Of a stretch of DNA of 64,000 nucleotides, positions 28,602 to 37,500 are shown piece by piece. The first letter of the stretch is position 1; every line of letters starts with the position of its first letter. The DNA is from Bacillus mycoides (GTDB taxonomy: Bacteria > Bacillota > Bacilli > Bacillales > Bacillaceae_G). The translations under genes were made by a program, and so were the position numbers. Location: the NCBI RefSeq assembly GCF_001757995.1, contig NZ_LXLV01000019.1, forward strand, positions 124,001 to 188,000. The letters are read 5' to 3'. The notes beneath the pieces are model-generated. The model searched no databases, was not told where the DNA came from, and saw nothing but the letters and a program-made list of their open reading frames with translations.

Positions 28602-28697
28602 GATAGTTTTAGCATTAAAACTAAAAATGGTGAAAAATTAGGGGGAGCCAACCAAATAATCGAAATGAACCTTCATTCTTTAGGAAATATGAAGTAA
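28602..28697 (+). pseudogene. Possible C-terminal end of a lost toxin domain
   Basis: An open stretch without a start reads DSFSIKTKNGEKLGGANQ and then IIEMNLHSLGNMK to a stop at 28695. It lies just before the next gene, where the end of a toxin tip would be expected. The reading is suggestive, not proven. Confidence 0.35.
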
Positions 28698-28710
28698 TGA
28701 GGCTGATAAT

Positions 28711-29196
28711 ATGCATATTTGGACGCTGACGAATTGGGAAGGATATTATAATTTAGAAGAGGAGAGTCACCGTACTGGATTACGATTGAAATTTGATACA
28801 GATGTTGATCCTGAAGTAAGAAGAGCCATTAAGGAATTTTGTAAATGGTTGCGCCGAGAATACTTTTTCCCAATTAGAGTACCTATTTATGTGAAAACTT
28901 TATATAAAATAAAGGCAATGGATGGAGAGTTAGTCTATGGTACTTTCTTTGGGCCATTTGATCGAAATGAAGAGCCGTATATTCGTATTTCGACAGGGGA
29001 TTATTATGATACGGTGCAGAAAAATGGAAAAGATAACGCTTTAGGATGCTATCTGGTTACTATTGCGCATGAGCTAACGCATTATTTCCAATGGATTAAT
29101 GATATAAAACTAACGAGAATTGGATATGAGAGGCAGGCTACTGCTTATTCAGGATATATTATTGATGAGTATAAAGAAACTAGAGAGCATCCGTAA
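28711..29196 (+). CDS. HExxH metallopeptidase-like protein in the Rhs island
   Basis: 161 residues, cytoplasmic. AHELTHYFQWIND near residue 127 has the HExxH zinc-protease signature, with a conserved-looking ERQATAYSGYIIDE after it where a third ligand could lie. The N-terminal half (WEGYYNLEEESHRTG, then PEVRRAIKEFCKWLRREYF) is unlike known peptidases. GAGG precedes the ATG. It sits between toxin scraps and further orphan genes, so it could be a toxin fragment, an immunity protein with a metallopeptidase fold, or a processing enzyme. I do not know which. Confidence 0.6.
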   Translation: MHIWTLTNWEGYYNLEEESHRTGLRLKFDTDVDPEVRRAIKEFCKWLRREYFFPIRVPIYVKTLYKIKAMDGELVYGTFFGPFDRNEEPYIRISTGDYYDTVQKNGKDNALGCYLVTIAHELTHYFQWINDIKLTRIGYERQATAYSGYIIDEYKETREHP

Positions 29197-29282
29197 AGTA
29201 GAAACTGTATAGCTAACCGGAAGTATGAGGATTCCACATTTGTAATGAGTGTTTAGTAACCCTTTGAAAAGGAGATATGCAT

Positions 29283-29975
29283 ATGAAATTTTATAACGCT
29301 GGATACCTCATAATTTCCTACGATAGGGAACTTATCTATAAAGAATGCAATATTGAGGGACTATCACAAACGATTTTAACGATATGTAATGGGATTCGGC
29401 CTACATTTCCGGATTATTGGTTTTTCCCTTGGTGTAATTCAAATAAAAATGATCCTATTGCTGAGATGATAAATGGAAGGTTGAAGATTAGTAAAGAGGA
29501 ACATGAAAGTGGACAATCTTTTTTAGATACACTAATGGAAGAAGAAAAGTTCTCGTGGCCGAATACTTTTAAAAATTTAGAAGATGCGAGATTCTTTAAG
29601 CGAAATTATTTAAAAGGGATAGAAAATTTAGAGATTATTAGTTTGCATCTTTCAGAAGAGTATCGGACGGATTTTTTAATGAATGAGCGAGAAGAAAATG
29701 ACTTTAAAGTTTCTATATATGACTTTCTCGAAAGTTCATTACCTGTTGATGTTGAAAACGATGAAATATTAGGATTTGATATATGTGGCTTTAGTAACAA
29801 TGATTTTTATTCTTTTATTCATAACAATTTACAAGAGGATTTTGGTAAGAAATTAAATGAATTATCACTTGTTGATAAGTATGAAGATGCAAAGCAGATT
29901 ATCCATTTAATTGATGATGGGGAAATTGAGGCAGAAGAGGTATTGTGGTATCCCTGGTTAATTTTGAAATGTTAA
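29283..29975 (+). CDS. Hypothetical acidic protein, candidate immunity protein
   Basis: About 230 residues from ATG 29283, with AAAAGGAG 8 nt upstream (an ATG at 29277 is too close to it). Acidic, soluble, aromatic-rich N-terminus (PDYWFFPWCNSNKND), and a C-terminus ending EEVLWYPWLILKC. Not recognised. Composition and position in the Rhs island fit an orphan immunity protein. Confidence 0.55.
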   Translation: MKFYNAGYLIISYDRELIYKECNIEGLSQTILTICNGIRPTFPDYWFFPWCNSNKNDPIAEMINGRLKISKEEHESGQSFLDTLMEEEKFSWPNTFKNLEDARFFKRNYLKGIENLEIISLHLSEEYRTDFLMNEREENDFKVSIYDFLESSLPVDVENDEILGFDICGFSNNDFYSFIHNNLQEDFGKKLNELSLVDKYEDAKQIIHLIDDGEIEAEEVLWYPWLILKC

Positions 29976-30015
29976 AGAAAGAGGTATGAGCATCGGATTA
30001 AAAGGAGGCATGATA

Positions 30016-30279
30016 GTGCAAGATAATGTACTGGAACAATTAATAAAGAGCCTTTCCGTATTATCCTCCGAAAAAGAACGTGAAATAGCGGCAGTTGATT
30101 TAAGTGATATATATGAGAGTAGTCAAAGGTTTGAAAAGTTGCTTGAGAGTATGGTGAACTTTCAGCAAAATAAAGACGGCTTAATAGATATATTAATTGA
30201 AGTAGAGATAGAACTAGATCACATCAATTGGCATTATAAAAGTCTGAAGAAAAAGTTGGAAATATTGATGAAAGATTAA
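30016..30279 (+). CDS. Small helical acidic protein at the end of the Rhs island
   Basis: About 87 residues from GTG 30016, 7 nt after GGAGG; an in-frame ATG at 30010 lies against that site. Nearly all helix, with charged heptads (LIKSLSVLSSEKEREIAAVD, then HINWHYKSLKKKLEILM). It follows the 29283 gene closely and shares its terminator, so the two probably form an operon. Not recognised. Confidence 0.55.
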   Translation: MQDNVLEQLIKSLSVLSSEKEREIAAVDLSDIYESSQRFEKLLESMVNFQQNKDGLIDILIEVEIELDHINWHYKSLKKKLEILMKD

Positions 30280-30317
30280 AAAGCACGACCTTATTTGAAA
30301 AAATAAGATCGTGCTTT
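30280..30317. terminator. Bidirectional terminator between the Rhs island and prsA
   Basis: AAAGCACGACCTTATTT pairs with AAATAAGATCGTGCTTT across GAAA. Confidence 0.85.
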
Positions 30318-30320
30318 ATT

Positions 30321-31178
30321 TTAGTTCCCTTTCCCAAAAAGATGAGAAAATGTATCTTTCAAATCACTATCATTTATTTTAATATCCGCCTTTTTTAATT
30401 CATCTTGTAATAATTTTTGACCGAAGGAAGGGTCGGCAATACGTTCTTCTTCTAAGTCTTTGCGAATAGAGCCTTTCACTTCATCGTAAGGTTTTAAATC
30501 TTTTTTATCAGTTAGTTTAATAATGTGATAGCCGTTTGGTGATTTTACGGGATTGCTAATTTGGCCGGGCTTTAATTTGTAGGCAGCTTTTTCAAATTCA
30601 GGTGTCATTTTGCCTGCCCCGAAGTATCCGAGGTCTCCGCCATTATCTTTTGATGCTAAATCTTGAGATTCTTGTTTTGCTAATTCTTCAAATGAAGTGC
30701 CGGTATCTAATTTCTTCTTTATTTCTTTCGCTTCATTTTCGTTACTTACTAAAATGTGACTAACTTTAATTTCTGGTTTATAGTGGTCTTTCACATCTTT
30801 TTCTGTAACGCTTTGTTTAATCGCTTCATTCAACGAAAGTTTGAATCTAATTTGGTTTTTGAAATCTTCTTCATCTTTTAAACGATTATTTTCTAGTGCT
30901 GCTTTGAATTGTTCTCCATATTGATCTTTTGCTTTTTCTACTTCTTTATCTACTGCATCATCAGATACTTTATATTTTTTAGTAATAACATCTTGTGCTA
31001 CCATTTCGTATAGCGTGTCTTTGCCGTATCGATCTTTCAATTGTTTTTCGAAATCGCTCTTCGTAATGGTTGAGTTTGTTGTTGTAGCGATTGTGGCCGA
31101 GTCATTTTTTTGTCCGCAAGCAGATAGCATTAATATACTTATTAGTGCAGTGATAATGAATATACTTTTTCCTCTCAT
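30321..31178 (-). CDS. prsA: Foldase lipoprotein PrsA (parvulin-type peptidyl-prolyl isomerase)
   Basis: 285 residues. The signal peptide ends in the lipobox LSAC, so Cys21 is lipidated and the protein sits outside the membrane. The parvulin domain lies at about 134-225: IKVSHILVSNENEAKE, GDLGYFGAGKMTPEFEKAA and NGYHIIKL are typical. N- and C-terminal helical arms form the chaperone bowl. It folds secreted proteins after Sec export. B. cereus-group genomes have several PrsA paralogues; which one this is cannot be told here. GAGGTG precedes the ATG. Confidence 0.93.
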   Translation of the reverse strand: MRGKSIFIITALISILMLSACGQKNDSATIATTTNSTITKSDFEKQLKDRYGKDTLYEMVAQDVITKKYKVSDDAVDKEVEKAKDQYGEQFKAALENNRLKDEEDFKNQIRFKLSLNEAIKQSVTEKDVKDHYKPEIKVSHILVSNENEAKEIKKKLDTGTSFEELAKQESQDLASKDNGGDLGYFGAGKMTPEFEKAAYKLKPGQISNPVKSPNGYHIIKLTDKKDLKPYDEVKGSIRKDLEEERIADPSFGQKLLQDELKKADIKINDSDLKDTFSHLFGKGN

Positions 31179-31275
31179 GCTAACACCTCATCTGAATATG
31201 TTATCGCTATTGTAGAATATAGAAGTGAACATGAAGTGAATTTTTAATGTTTTTTCCCTGTAAAATGTAAAAAAA

Positions 31276-31301
31276 GTACATCAACATTAACGTTGATGTA
31301 C
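31276..31301 (-). terminator. Terminator of the DUF3941 gene
   Basis: GTACATCAAC pairs with GTTGATGTAC; on the minus strand it is followed by a run of T. Confidence 0.75.
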
Positions 31302-31308
31302 GATGTAA

Positions 31309-31440
31309 TCAAAGGTGATCGGTTTTCTTAGAATATGCACGTTTTCCTTGCTGAATATTTTTTTGCTCTTGTTCATTTTTTTGAGTGCGCTTTGCATTAT
31401 TGTCGCGTGCTTTTTTGTCGTTATCGCTAGTATGTGGCAT
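31309..31440 (-). CDS. Small basic protein of the DUF3941 type
   Basis: 43 residues, MPHTSDNDKKARDNNAKRTQ and a K/Q/N-rich tail ending SKKTDHL. It is very hydrophilic and probably disordered. The start at 31440 has GGAG upstream; the longer frame has no site. The family is a short Bacillus protein of unknown role, reminiscent of minor spore proteins. Confidence 0.75.
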   Translation of the reverse strand: MPHTSDNDKKARDNNAKRTQKNEQEQKNIQQGKRAYSKKTDHL

Positions 31441-31540
31441 ATGTATCAACTCCATTTCTAAACGTTGTATGTTTATCATTTCCTTTTTCGTAAAGACTAT
31501 GTATAGCGGTGCATTCATGAATACTAAAGGTGGATTAGAA

Positions 31541-32398
31541 ATGGATTTGAAGCTGAATTATACTGAACTTATTAAGAAGTTAGTCGTTGTAATTATTGCG
31601 GGTTTATTAAATGCGATTGGGATGAATTTATTTTTAACACCAGCGAAAGTGTATGCGAGTGGTTTTGCTGGATTGTCTCAATTATTATCACAAATATTAG
31701 GTGACTTTTTATCTATTCATATATCTACGGGTGTATTGTTTAGTTTATTTAATATCCCCGTCGTTATTTTAGCGTGGAAAAAGGTTGGAAAGGCTTTTAC
31801 GTTTTTTAGTTTTCTCTGTGTTATATTTATGACTTTGTTTTTAGAAATTATCCCAGTTAGAGCGGTTTCGAATGATATCATATTGAATGCGATTTTTGGT
31901 GGTATTATTTCAGCGATTGGGGTAGGAATTGCTTTAAAGTGGGGGGCTTCTACAGGTGGCCTAGATATTATTGCCATGATTTTATCAAAGATAAAAGATA
32001 AGCCTGTCGGTACATATTTTTTCTTCTTTAATGCAATTATCATTATCGCCGCTGGCTATGTGTATGGATGGGAAAAAGCATTATATACTTTGGTTACTTT
32101 GTATGTGTCAACGAGAATTATTGATGCGATTCATACCCGTCATGTGAAGATTACGGCATTAATTGTTACAAAGAATGGGACAGATGTGCGAAAAGCGATT
32201 CACTCTCGCTTAGTGAGAGGAATTACAACTATACCAGCAACAGGTGCTTATACAAATGAAAATAAAGAGATGTTAATGATTGTTATTACTCGTTACGAGT
32301 TGTACGAATTAGAGAGGGTTATTAAACAAGTGGACCCAGGTGCATTTACAAATATACTGCAAACGGTCGGGGTGTTTGGATTGTTTAGAAAAGATTAA
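31541..32398 (+). CDS. YitT family membrane protein
   Basis: 285 residues from ATG 31541 (AAAGGTGG 8 nt upstream). Five to six membrane segments fill the first 200 residues (for example LVVVIIAGLLNAIGMNLF and FFFFNAIIIIAAGYVYGW). The cytoplasmic C-terminus (about 205-285) is a DUF2179 domain (TRYELYELERVIKQVDPGAF). The repeated glycine pattern SGFAGLSQLLSQ/STGGLDIIAMILSK is the family mark. Function unknown; transport is only a guess. yitT and yitU are also near neighbours in B. subtilis. Confidence 0.9.
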   Translation: MDLKLNYTELIKKLVVVIIAGLLNAIGMNLFLTPAKVYASGFAGLSQLLSQILGDFLSIHISTGVLFSLFNIPVVILAWKKVGKAFTFFSFLCVIFMTLFLEIIPVRAVSNDIILNAIFGGIISAIGVGIALKWGASTGGLDIIAMILSKIKDKPVGTYFFFFNAIIIIAAGYVYGWEKALYTLVTLYVSTRIIDAIHTRHVKITALIVTKNGTDVRKAIHSRLVRGITTIPATGAYTNENKEMLMIVITRYELYELERVIKQVDPGAFTNILQTVGVFGLFRKD

Positions 32399-32427
32399 AG
32401 AGGACCAAAGCTGGTCCTCTTTTTTTA
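32397..32427. terminator. Bidirectional terminator
   Basis: AAAGAGGACC pairs with GGTCCTCTTT, followed by TTTTT on the plus strand. Confidence 0.85.
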
Positions 32428-32622
32428 ATGCAAATTCGTAATGTTTTGTAACTGCTCCTGCATTTCACGTAGCTGAACTTTTTCAGCAGTTGAAGAGTTT
32501 GCATAAGCAGAGTGCAAAGCATTTTTTGCTGTATATACGAGATCTTGTTGCTCAACGCCGCTTGAACAAGATACAGCATTTGCAACAGCGTCTCTAGCTT
32601 GTTGGAATAGTAAGTTCCCCAT
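32425..32622 (-). CDS. DUF3813-type small protein
   Basis: 65 residues, MGNLLFQQARDAVANAVSCS, all helical and without a membrane segment. It resembles the DUF3813 family of Bacillus. The ATG directly follows the TAA of the preceding small gene (TAAATG), and GGAGGGG lies upstream inside that gene, so the pair is coupled. Role unknown. Confidence 0.8.
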   Translation of the reverse strand: MGNLLFQQARDAVANAVSCSSGVEQQDLVYTAKNALHSAYANSSTAEKVQLREMQEQLQNITNLH

Positions 32623-32763
32623 TTAAACCCCTCCAAATGAAGAGTTACTTCTCGCTTTTTCTGCCTCAGCTAATGTACCTCTGTACGGGAATCTTGCATC
32701 ATGCTTCATAACAGCATCGGCTCCTTGCTGGATAAAACGTTTTGATTTGTTCTTTTTACCCAT
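32623..32763 (-). CDS. Small basic hypothetical protein, 46 aa
   Basis: MGKKNKSKRFIQQGADAVMK, then HDARFPYRGTLAEAEKARSN and SSFGGV. AAGGGGG lies 8 nt before the ATG. It ends one base before the DUF3813 start, forming a two-gene unit. The lysine-rich N-terminus and small size recall minor spore proteins, but no family is recognised. Confidence 0.75.
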   Translation of the reverse strand: MGKKNKSKRFIQQGADAVMKHDARFPYRGTLAEAEKARSNSSFGGV

Positions 32764-32867
32764 TCGAAAAACCCCCTTATTTAGCTGAAAACAATTGACG
32801 CGCTGACTTTTGCGTCTAATAATAGTATGAGCGTTTGGCGAGAAACTATAAGCAGGGAATTTTTAGA

Positions 32868-33677
32868 TTACAATCCAAGAACCTCTTCTAAATATAGAGC
32901 GATACCATCTTCTTCATTCGTTAATGTCGTATGATTTGCAAGTGATTTTAATTCCGGAATCGCATTACCCATTGCGATTCCATGACCAGCAAATTCGATC
33001 ATTTCAAAGTCGTTATCCTCATCACCAAAAGCGATAATTCGCTCTTTAGGAATATTATAATGGCCTGAAATTTTTTGTAATCCGACAGCTTTATTTAATC
33101 CGCTTTTTACAATTTCAATAATTGGCCAAGGCGCACCCCATTTTCTGTGGTCAATGACTTCAGCATGCATATCTGTTAAATGTTGGCGAATTGCAGCAGA
33201 ATGCTCGTCATGTGCATCGATTAATAAGCAAGTTGGATGGTCGTTTAAAATATTTAATAAATCTCCTGTGAAAATCTTTGGAGAACCGAATTCAAAAATA
33301 TGTTTTTTATCTTCATCAATTTCACGGACATACACATCATCCATGACTTCAGCATAGACATTTTTCACGCCGAACTCAAAGCAAGCTCGGACGATTTCTT
33401 GTGCTGTTGAAAGTTCAAGAGGAGAGTGATGTGTTCCCCAACTTGAATCAAGAGGGTGATGCACGTAAGCCCCATTAAAGTTTACGATTGGTGTGTTAAG
33501 GCTAAGTTCTTTATAATAATCGTAACTAGCGCGGAATGGACGCCCTGTTGAAATAACGACAATATGTCCTTGTTCTTTTGCTTTTGCAATTGTGTTTTTC
33601 GTTCTTGGAGAAATTATTTTGTTGTCTGTTAATAAAGTTCCGTCTAAGTCTAATGCGATTAAATGTTGTTTATTCAT
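32868..33677 (-). CDS. HAD-family Cof-type phosphatase, YitU-like
   Basis: 269 residues. HAD motif I ALDLDGTLL near residue 8, motif II STGRP near 43, the lysine of motif III near KSGLNKAVGL at 193, and motif IV FGDEDNDFEMIEFAG near 218. The C2B cap between motifs II and III marks the Cof subfamily. B. subtilis YitU is one of the phosphatases acting on the riboflavin intermediate 5-amino-6-ribitylamino-uracil phosphate; the same role is inferred. AAGAGGTG precedes the ATG. Confidence 0.9.
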   Translation of the reverse strand: MNKQHLIALDLDGTLLTDNKIISPRTKNTIAKAKEQGHIVVISTGRPFRASYDYYKELSLNTPIVNFNGAYVHHPLDSSWGTHHSPLELSTAQEIVRACFEFGVKNVYAEVMDDVYVREIDEDKKHIFEFGSPKIFTGDLLNILNDHPTCLLIDAHDEHSAAIRQHLTDMHAEVIDHRKWGAPWPIIEIVKSGLNKAVGLQKISGHYNIPKERIIAFGDEDNDFEMIEFAGHGIAMGNAIPELKSLANHTTLTNEEDGIALYLEEVLGL

Positions 33678-33913
33678 AATTTCACCTCTTATAATAATTT
33701 TTTTGTTTCTATCTGTATTTCCGTTTTTAATATGCAGAAATAAGAGGTTAGACTGGGTGAAACTACTGTAGATGAAAGTTTCACTATATATCCATCTTAC
33801 GTCGCGAAGCGCTGTGGTGTCTACTATTTCTCATTGGAAATCAGGGAAAAGTCAATATCTTTTTAGAAAGTTCAAACAATGTTTCTTTCATTATGTACAA
33901 ATTGTGAAAAGGG

Positions 33914-34018
33914 TTACATTGTTTGGATGATGCGACTTATAATGAACATGTAATCTTCTCGTATATGTTTGACTCTCCTTTGGAACTGGCCTAAACTTAG
34001 GTTGGTTTCTTTTTTTTC
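33914..34018 (+). ncRNA. Candidate small RNA or leader: promoter plus terminator without ORF
   Basis: TTACAT at 33914-33919, 18 nt, TATAAT at 33938-33943. About 40 nt further, AACTGGCCTA (33984-33993) pairs with TAGGTTGGTT (33998-34007), using three G-U pairs, and is followed by TTTCTTTTTTTT. The predicted transcript is near 70 nt. It could be a free RNA or an attenuated leader of yjzC. The rest of the 490-bp gap before yjzC holds only a short dyad GTGAAACT/AGTTTCAC at 33757-33784. Confidence 0.4.
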
Positions 34019-34168
34019 AACAAATATACCAATAATTCCTGCTTAAGCTTGTGTAATTATATATATGTACATGGATAAACGGTAGTACTGTTTCCTAAAC
34101 ATGACAGAAAAGCTTTCTTTTAAAATGGATATACTAATGAGGCAAGACGTCATGGAAGGAGAATGGAA

Positions 34169-34348
34169 ATGGGACAAAATCGCAGGTTTCGTTCAGGGCA
34201 AAAGGCGCCAAATGATGGCATTTACGTAGAAATTGGTGAAACGGGAAGTATGGTGAAAGATCCACAAATGGTGAAATTAACTGCCGGGGAAAGGTTTCCA
34301 GAGAACGCAAATCATAACCGTCAGTGGACATATAAAAGAAAACCGTAA
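34169..34348 (+). CDS. YjzC family small protein
   Basis: 59 residues, MGQNRRFRSGQKAPNDGIYV, then EIGETGSMVKDP and a tail HNRQWTYKRKP. Matches the YjzC family of short Bacillus proteins. The ATG at 34169 lies 7 nt after AAGGAG; the ATG at 34163 is too close. Role unknown. Position before clpB/yjzD follows the B. subtilis order. Confidence 0.85.
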   Translation: MGQNRRFRSGQKAPNDGIYVEIGETGSMVKDPQMVKLTAGERFPENANHNRQWTYKRKP

Positions 34349-34352
34349 CAGA

Positions 34353-34380
34353 AGCCGCAATCGTTATTGCGGCTTTTTTT
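34353..34380 (+). terminator. Terminator of yjzC
   Basis: AGCCGCAAT and ATTGCGGCT pair across CGTT, followed by TTTTTTT. Confidence 0.85.
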
Positions 34381-34447
34381 GATTAGGAAAATGAATGTTA
34401 CTTTTTTCTTTTTCCAATAATAAGTTGGAACTACATAAGCAAAATTA

Positions 34448-34502
34448 TTGTATAAAAAAGTCAGTTGGCGTATAATCAAATCAAAGGTCAAAGAAAGTCA
34501 AA
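34448..34502 (+). promoter_or_regulatory. clpB promoter with CtsR operator
   Basis: TTGTAT at 34448-34453 and TATAAT at 34471-34476 are 17 nt apart. GGTCAAAGAAAGTCAAA at 34486-34502 is an exact CtsR heptad repeat (rGTCAAA-N3-rGTCAAA) over the start of transcription. CtsR represses clp genes until heat or oxidative stress. Confidence 0.85.
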
Positions 34503-34521
34503 GATTTGGAGGGCTGTAAAG

Positions 34522-37122
34522 ATGGACTTAAATCAAATGACAACGAAAACACAGGAAGCGATTATGAGTGCTCAATCTTTAGCGGTATCTCATCATCATC
34601 AAGAAGTAGATACTGTTCATCTATTGCTTACGTTATTAGAGCAGCAAGACGGATTAACAGTACGTATTTTTCAAAAAATGAATGTCGATATAGAAGCGTT
34701 AAAGCAAGGTGTAGAAAGTTTAATTAAGAAAAATCCTTCTGTAACTGGAAGCGGGGCAGAGGCAGGGAAATTATATGTAACAGGTGCTTTGCAACAACTG
34801 CTTGTAAGAGCAGGAAAAGAAGCGGAGAAATTGCAAGATGACTACATTTCAGTCGAACATGTACTGCTTGCTTTTTCTGAAGAAAAAGGAAATATAAATC
34901 AATTATTCACAAAATTTCATATTACGAAAGATAATTTATTACAGTCTTTAATGACAGTTCGGGGGAATCAAAGAGTGACTAGTCAAAATCCAGAAGCAAC
35001 TTATGAAGCGTTAGAAAAATATGGCCGTGATTTAGTGGCTGAAGTAAGAGCTGGGAAAATTGATCCTGTAATTGGCCGAGATAGTGAAATTCGCCGTGTG
35101 ATCCGCATTCTTTCACGCAAAACGAAGAATAACCCTGTTTTAATCGGAGAACCAGGTGTTGGTAAAACAGCAATTGTTGAAGGATTAGCGCAGCGTATTG
35201 TAAAAAAAGATGTCCCAGAAGGATTAAAAGATAGAACAATTTTCGCTTTAGATATGAGCGCACTCGTAGCCGGAGCAAAATTCCGCGGTGAGTTTGAAGA
35301 GCGTCTGCAAGCTGTATTAAATGAAATTAAAAAGAGCGAAGGCCGCATTTTATTATTCATTGATGAACTTCATACAATTGTCGGCGCTGGTAAAACAGAA
35401 GGAGCCATGGATGCAGGAAATATGTTAAAACCGATGCTAGCGCGTGGTGAACTGCATTGTATCGGGGCAACGACATTAGATGAATACCGTAAATATATTG
35501 AGAAAGATCCAGCGTTAGAAAGACGTTTCCAACAAGTATTAGCAGAAGAGCCAACTGTTGAGGATACAATTTCCATTTTACGTGGATTAAAAGAGCGTTT
35601 TGAAATTTATCACGGTGTAAATATTCATGACCGCGCGATTGTAGCGGCATCTGTTTTATCGGATCGATATATTTCAGATCGTTTCTTGCCCGATAAAGCA
35701 ATTGATCTTGTTGATGAAGCTTGTGCAACAATTCGAACAGAAATTGATTCTATGCCAACAGAATTAGATGAAGTAACGCGCCGCATTATGCAGCTGGAAA
35801 TTGAAGAAGCTGCTCTTGGGAAAGAAAAGGACTTAGGTAGCCAAGAGCGCCTAAAAACATTGCAACGTGAATTATCGGATTTAAAAGAAGTTGCAAGTAG
35901 TATGAGAGCGAAATGGGAGAAAGAAAAAGAAGACATTCATAAAGTGCGTGACTTACGTGAACATTTAGAGCGCTTGCGCCGTGAGTTAGAAGAAGCAGAA
36001 GGAAATTACGATTTAAATAAAGCAGCTGAGCTTCGCCACGGGAAAATTCCAGCTATCGAAAAAGAGTTAAAAGAAGCGGAAGAGATGGGTGCACATAATA
36101 AACAAGAGAATCGTTTATTACGCGAGGAAGTAAGTGAAGAAGAAATTGCAGACATTGTTTCAAGATGGACTGGTATTCCTGTCGCAAAACTCGTTGAAGG
36201 TGAACGTGAGAAATTATTACGTCTTGAACAAATTTTATCAGAGCGTGTTATCGGTCAAGAGGAAGCGGTAAGCCTTGTATCAGACGCAGTTCTTCGTGCT
36301 CGCGCTGGCATTAAAGATCCGAATCGTCCAATTGGTTCATTCATTTTCTTAGGCCCTACAGGTGTTGGTAAAACTGAGCTTGCAAAAACGTTAGCACAAA
36401 CGTTATTTGACAGTGAAGAGCAAATGATTCGTATCGATATGTCTGAGTATATGGAGAAACACGCAGTGTCACGCTTAATTGGTGCGCCTCCTGGATATGT
36501 TGGATATGAAGAAGGCGGACAATTAACAGAAGCAGTAAGACGTAAACCGTATTCTGTTATTTTGTTAGATGAAATCGAAAAAGCACATCCAGAAGTATTC
36601 AACATTTTATTACAAATGTTAGACGATGGACGCATTACAGATTCACAAGGACGTACAGTAGACTTTAAAAACACAGTTATTATTATGACTTCAAATATTG
36701 GATCGGCTCACTTATTAGAAGGGCTAGAAGAAGATGGTTCTATTAAAGAAGAGTCAAGAGAACTTGTAATGGGACAATTAAGAGGACATTTCCGACCAGA
36801 ATTCTTAAACCGTGTCGATGAAATTATTTTATTTAAACCTCTTACAAGGAATGAAATTAAAGGTATTGTTGATAAGATTGTACAAGAATTACAAGGGCGT
36901 TTAGCCGATCGCCACATATCATTAGAATTGACGGAATCTGCAAAAGAATTTGTTGTAGAAGCTGGATTCGATCCGATGTACGGAGCTCGTCCGTTAAAAC
37001 GATACGTACAGCGTCAAGTTGAAACGAGATTAGCGAGAGAATTAATTGCAGGAACGATTACTGATAATAGTCACGTAGTTGTTGATGTAGCAAATAATGA
37101 GTTAGTCGTTCATGTGCAATAA
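34522..37122 (+). CDS. clpB: ATP-dependent disaggregase ClpB
   Basis: 866 residues. The N-domain covers 1-145. The first AAA module has Walker A GEPGVGKT near 206, the second [10 protein letters not shown] near 605. The coiled-coil middle domain at about 405-525 ([20 protein letters not shown]) separates ClpB from ClpC and Clp[11 protein letters not shown] is the second pore loop. With DnaK it pulls proteins out of aggregates. The ATG at 34522 has GGAGGG upstream; the longer frame overlaps the CtsR operator and is rejected. Confidence 0.97.
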   Translation: MDLNQMTTKTQEAIMSAQSLAVSHHHQEVDTVHLLLTLLEQQDGLTVRIFQKMNVDIEALKQGVESLIKKNPSVTGSGAEAGKLYVTGALQQLLVRAGKEAEKLQDDYISVEHVLLAFSEEKGNINQLFTKFHITKDNLLQSLMTVRGNQRVTSQNPEATYEALEKYGRDLVAEVRAGKIDPVIGRDSEIRRVIRILSRKTKNNPVLIGEPGVGKTAIVEGLAQRIVKKDVPEGLKDRTIFALDMSALVAGAKFRGEFEERLQAVLNEIKKSEGRILLFIDELHTIVGAGKTEGAMDAGNMLKPMLARGELHCIGATTLDEYRKYIEKDPALERRFQQVLAEEPTVEDTISILRGLKERFEIYHGVNIHDRAIVAASVLSDRYISDRFLPDKAIDLVDEACATIRTEIDSMPTELDEVTRRIMQLEIEEAALGKEKDLGSQERLKTLQRELSDLKEVASSMRAKWEKEKEDIHKVRDLREHLERLRRELEEAEGNYDLNKAAELRHGKIPAIEKELKEAEEMGAHNKQENRLLREEVSEEEIADIVSRWTGIPVAKLVEGEREKLLRLEQILSERVIGQEEAVSLVSDAVLRARAGIKDPNRPIGSFIFLGPTGVGKTELAKTLAQTLFDSEEQMIRIDMSEYMEKHAVSRLIGAPPGYVGYEEGGQLTEAVRRKPYSVILLDEIEKAHPEVFNILLQMLDDGRITDSQGRTVDFKNTVIIMTSNIGSAHLLEGLEEDGSIKEESRELVMGQLRGHFRPEFLNRVDEIILFKPLTRNEIKGIVDKIVQELQGRLADRHISLELTESAKEFVVEAGFDPMYGARPLKRYVQRQVETRLARELIAGTITDNSHVVVDVANNELVVHVQ

Positions 37123-37130
37123 AAATAAAA

Positions 37131-37163
37131 AAAGAGTTCGGATAAAATCCGGACTCTTTTTTT
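37131..37163. terminator. Bidirectional terminator between clpB and yjzD
   Basis: AAAGAGTTCGGAT pairs with ATCCGGACTCTTT across AAA, followed by TTTT. Confidence 0.85.
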
Positions 37164-37344
37164 AGTGTTGTTCTACTGGCTCGTTTGGAATCGTAGCTGA
37201 AATCGCTAGTACTAATACAGCAAGAACAACTGAGAAAATAGACGCTTGGTTAAAATCGTATGTACCGCCAGTCATAGAACCGATTACATAGCTCATCATA
37301 TGTACAAGCGCGAACGACCAAATTAATGCCCAAATGAAACGCAT
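37162..37344 (-). CDS. YjzD family membrane protein (DUF2929)
   Basis: 60 residues with two membrane segments at about 4-24 and 34-53 (IWALIWSFALVHMMSYVIG, then FSVVLAVLVLAISATI). Fits the short DUF2929/YjzD family of Bacillus. AGAGGTG precedes the ATG. Its stop lies in the terminator shared with clpB. Role unknown. Confidence 0.85.
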   Translation of the reverse strand: MRFIWALIWSFALVHMMSYVIGSMTGGTYDFNQASIFSVVLAVLVLAISATIPNEPVEQH

Positions 37345-37500
37345 ATTTTACACCTCTATTCGTTCAATCTGTCCTTATTGTAACACAATTGAAAAAAGAA
37401 TATAGAAAAATATTTGTAGATTTTCCAACGCAAATTTGCATTCTGTTCATACATTATAAAAGAGTACTTTTATACGTTTAGAAAATAAGGCGGGAGAAAA

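Noticed and set aside
29197-29276. Short open stretch NRKYEDSTFVMSV between two Rhs-island genes
   Set aside because: Only about 18 codons, with no recognisable similarity; too little to call another toxin scrap.
33757-33784. GTGAAACT/AGTTTCAC dyad as a terminator
   Set aside because: No T-run follows and no gene ends there on either strand.
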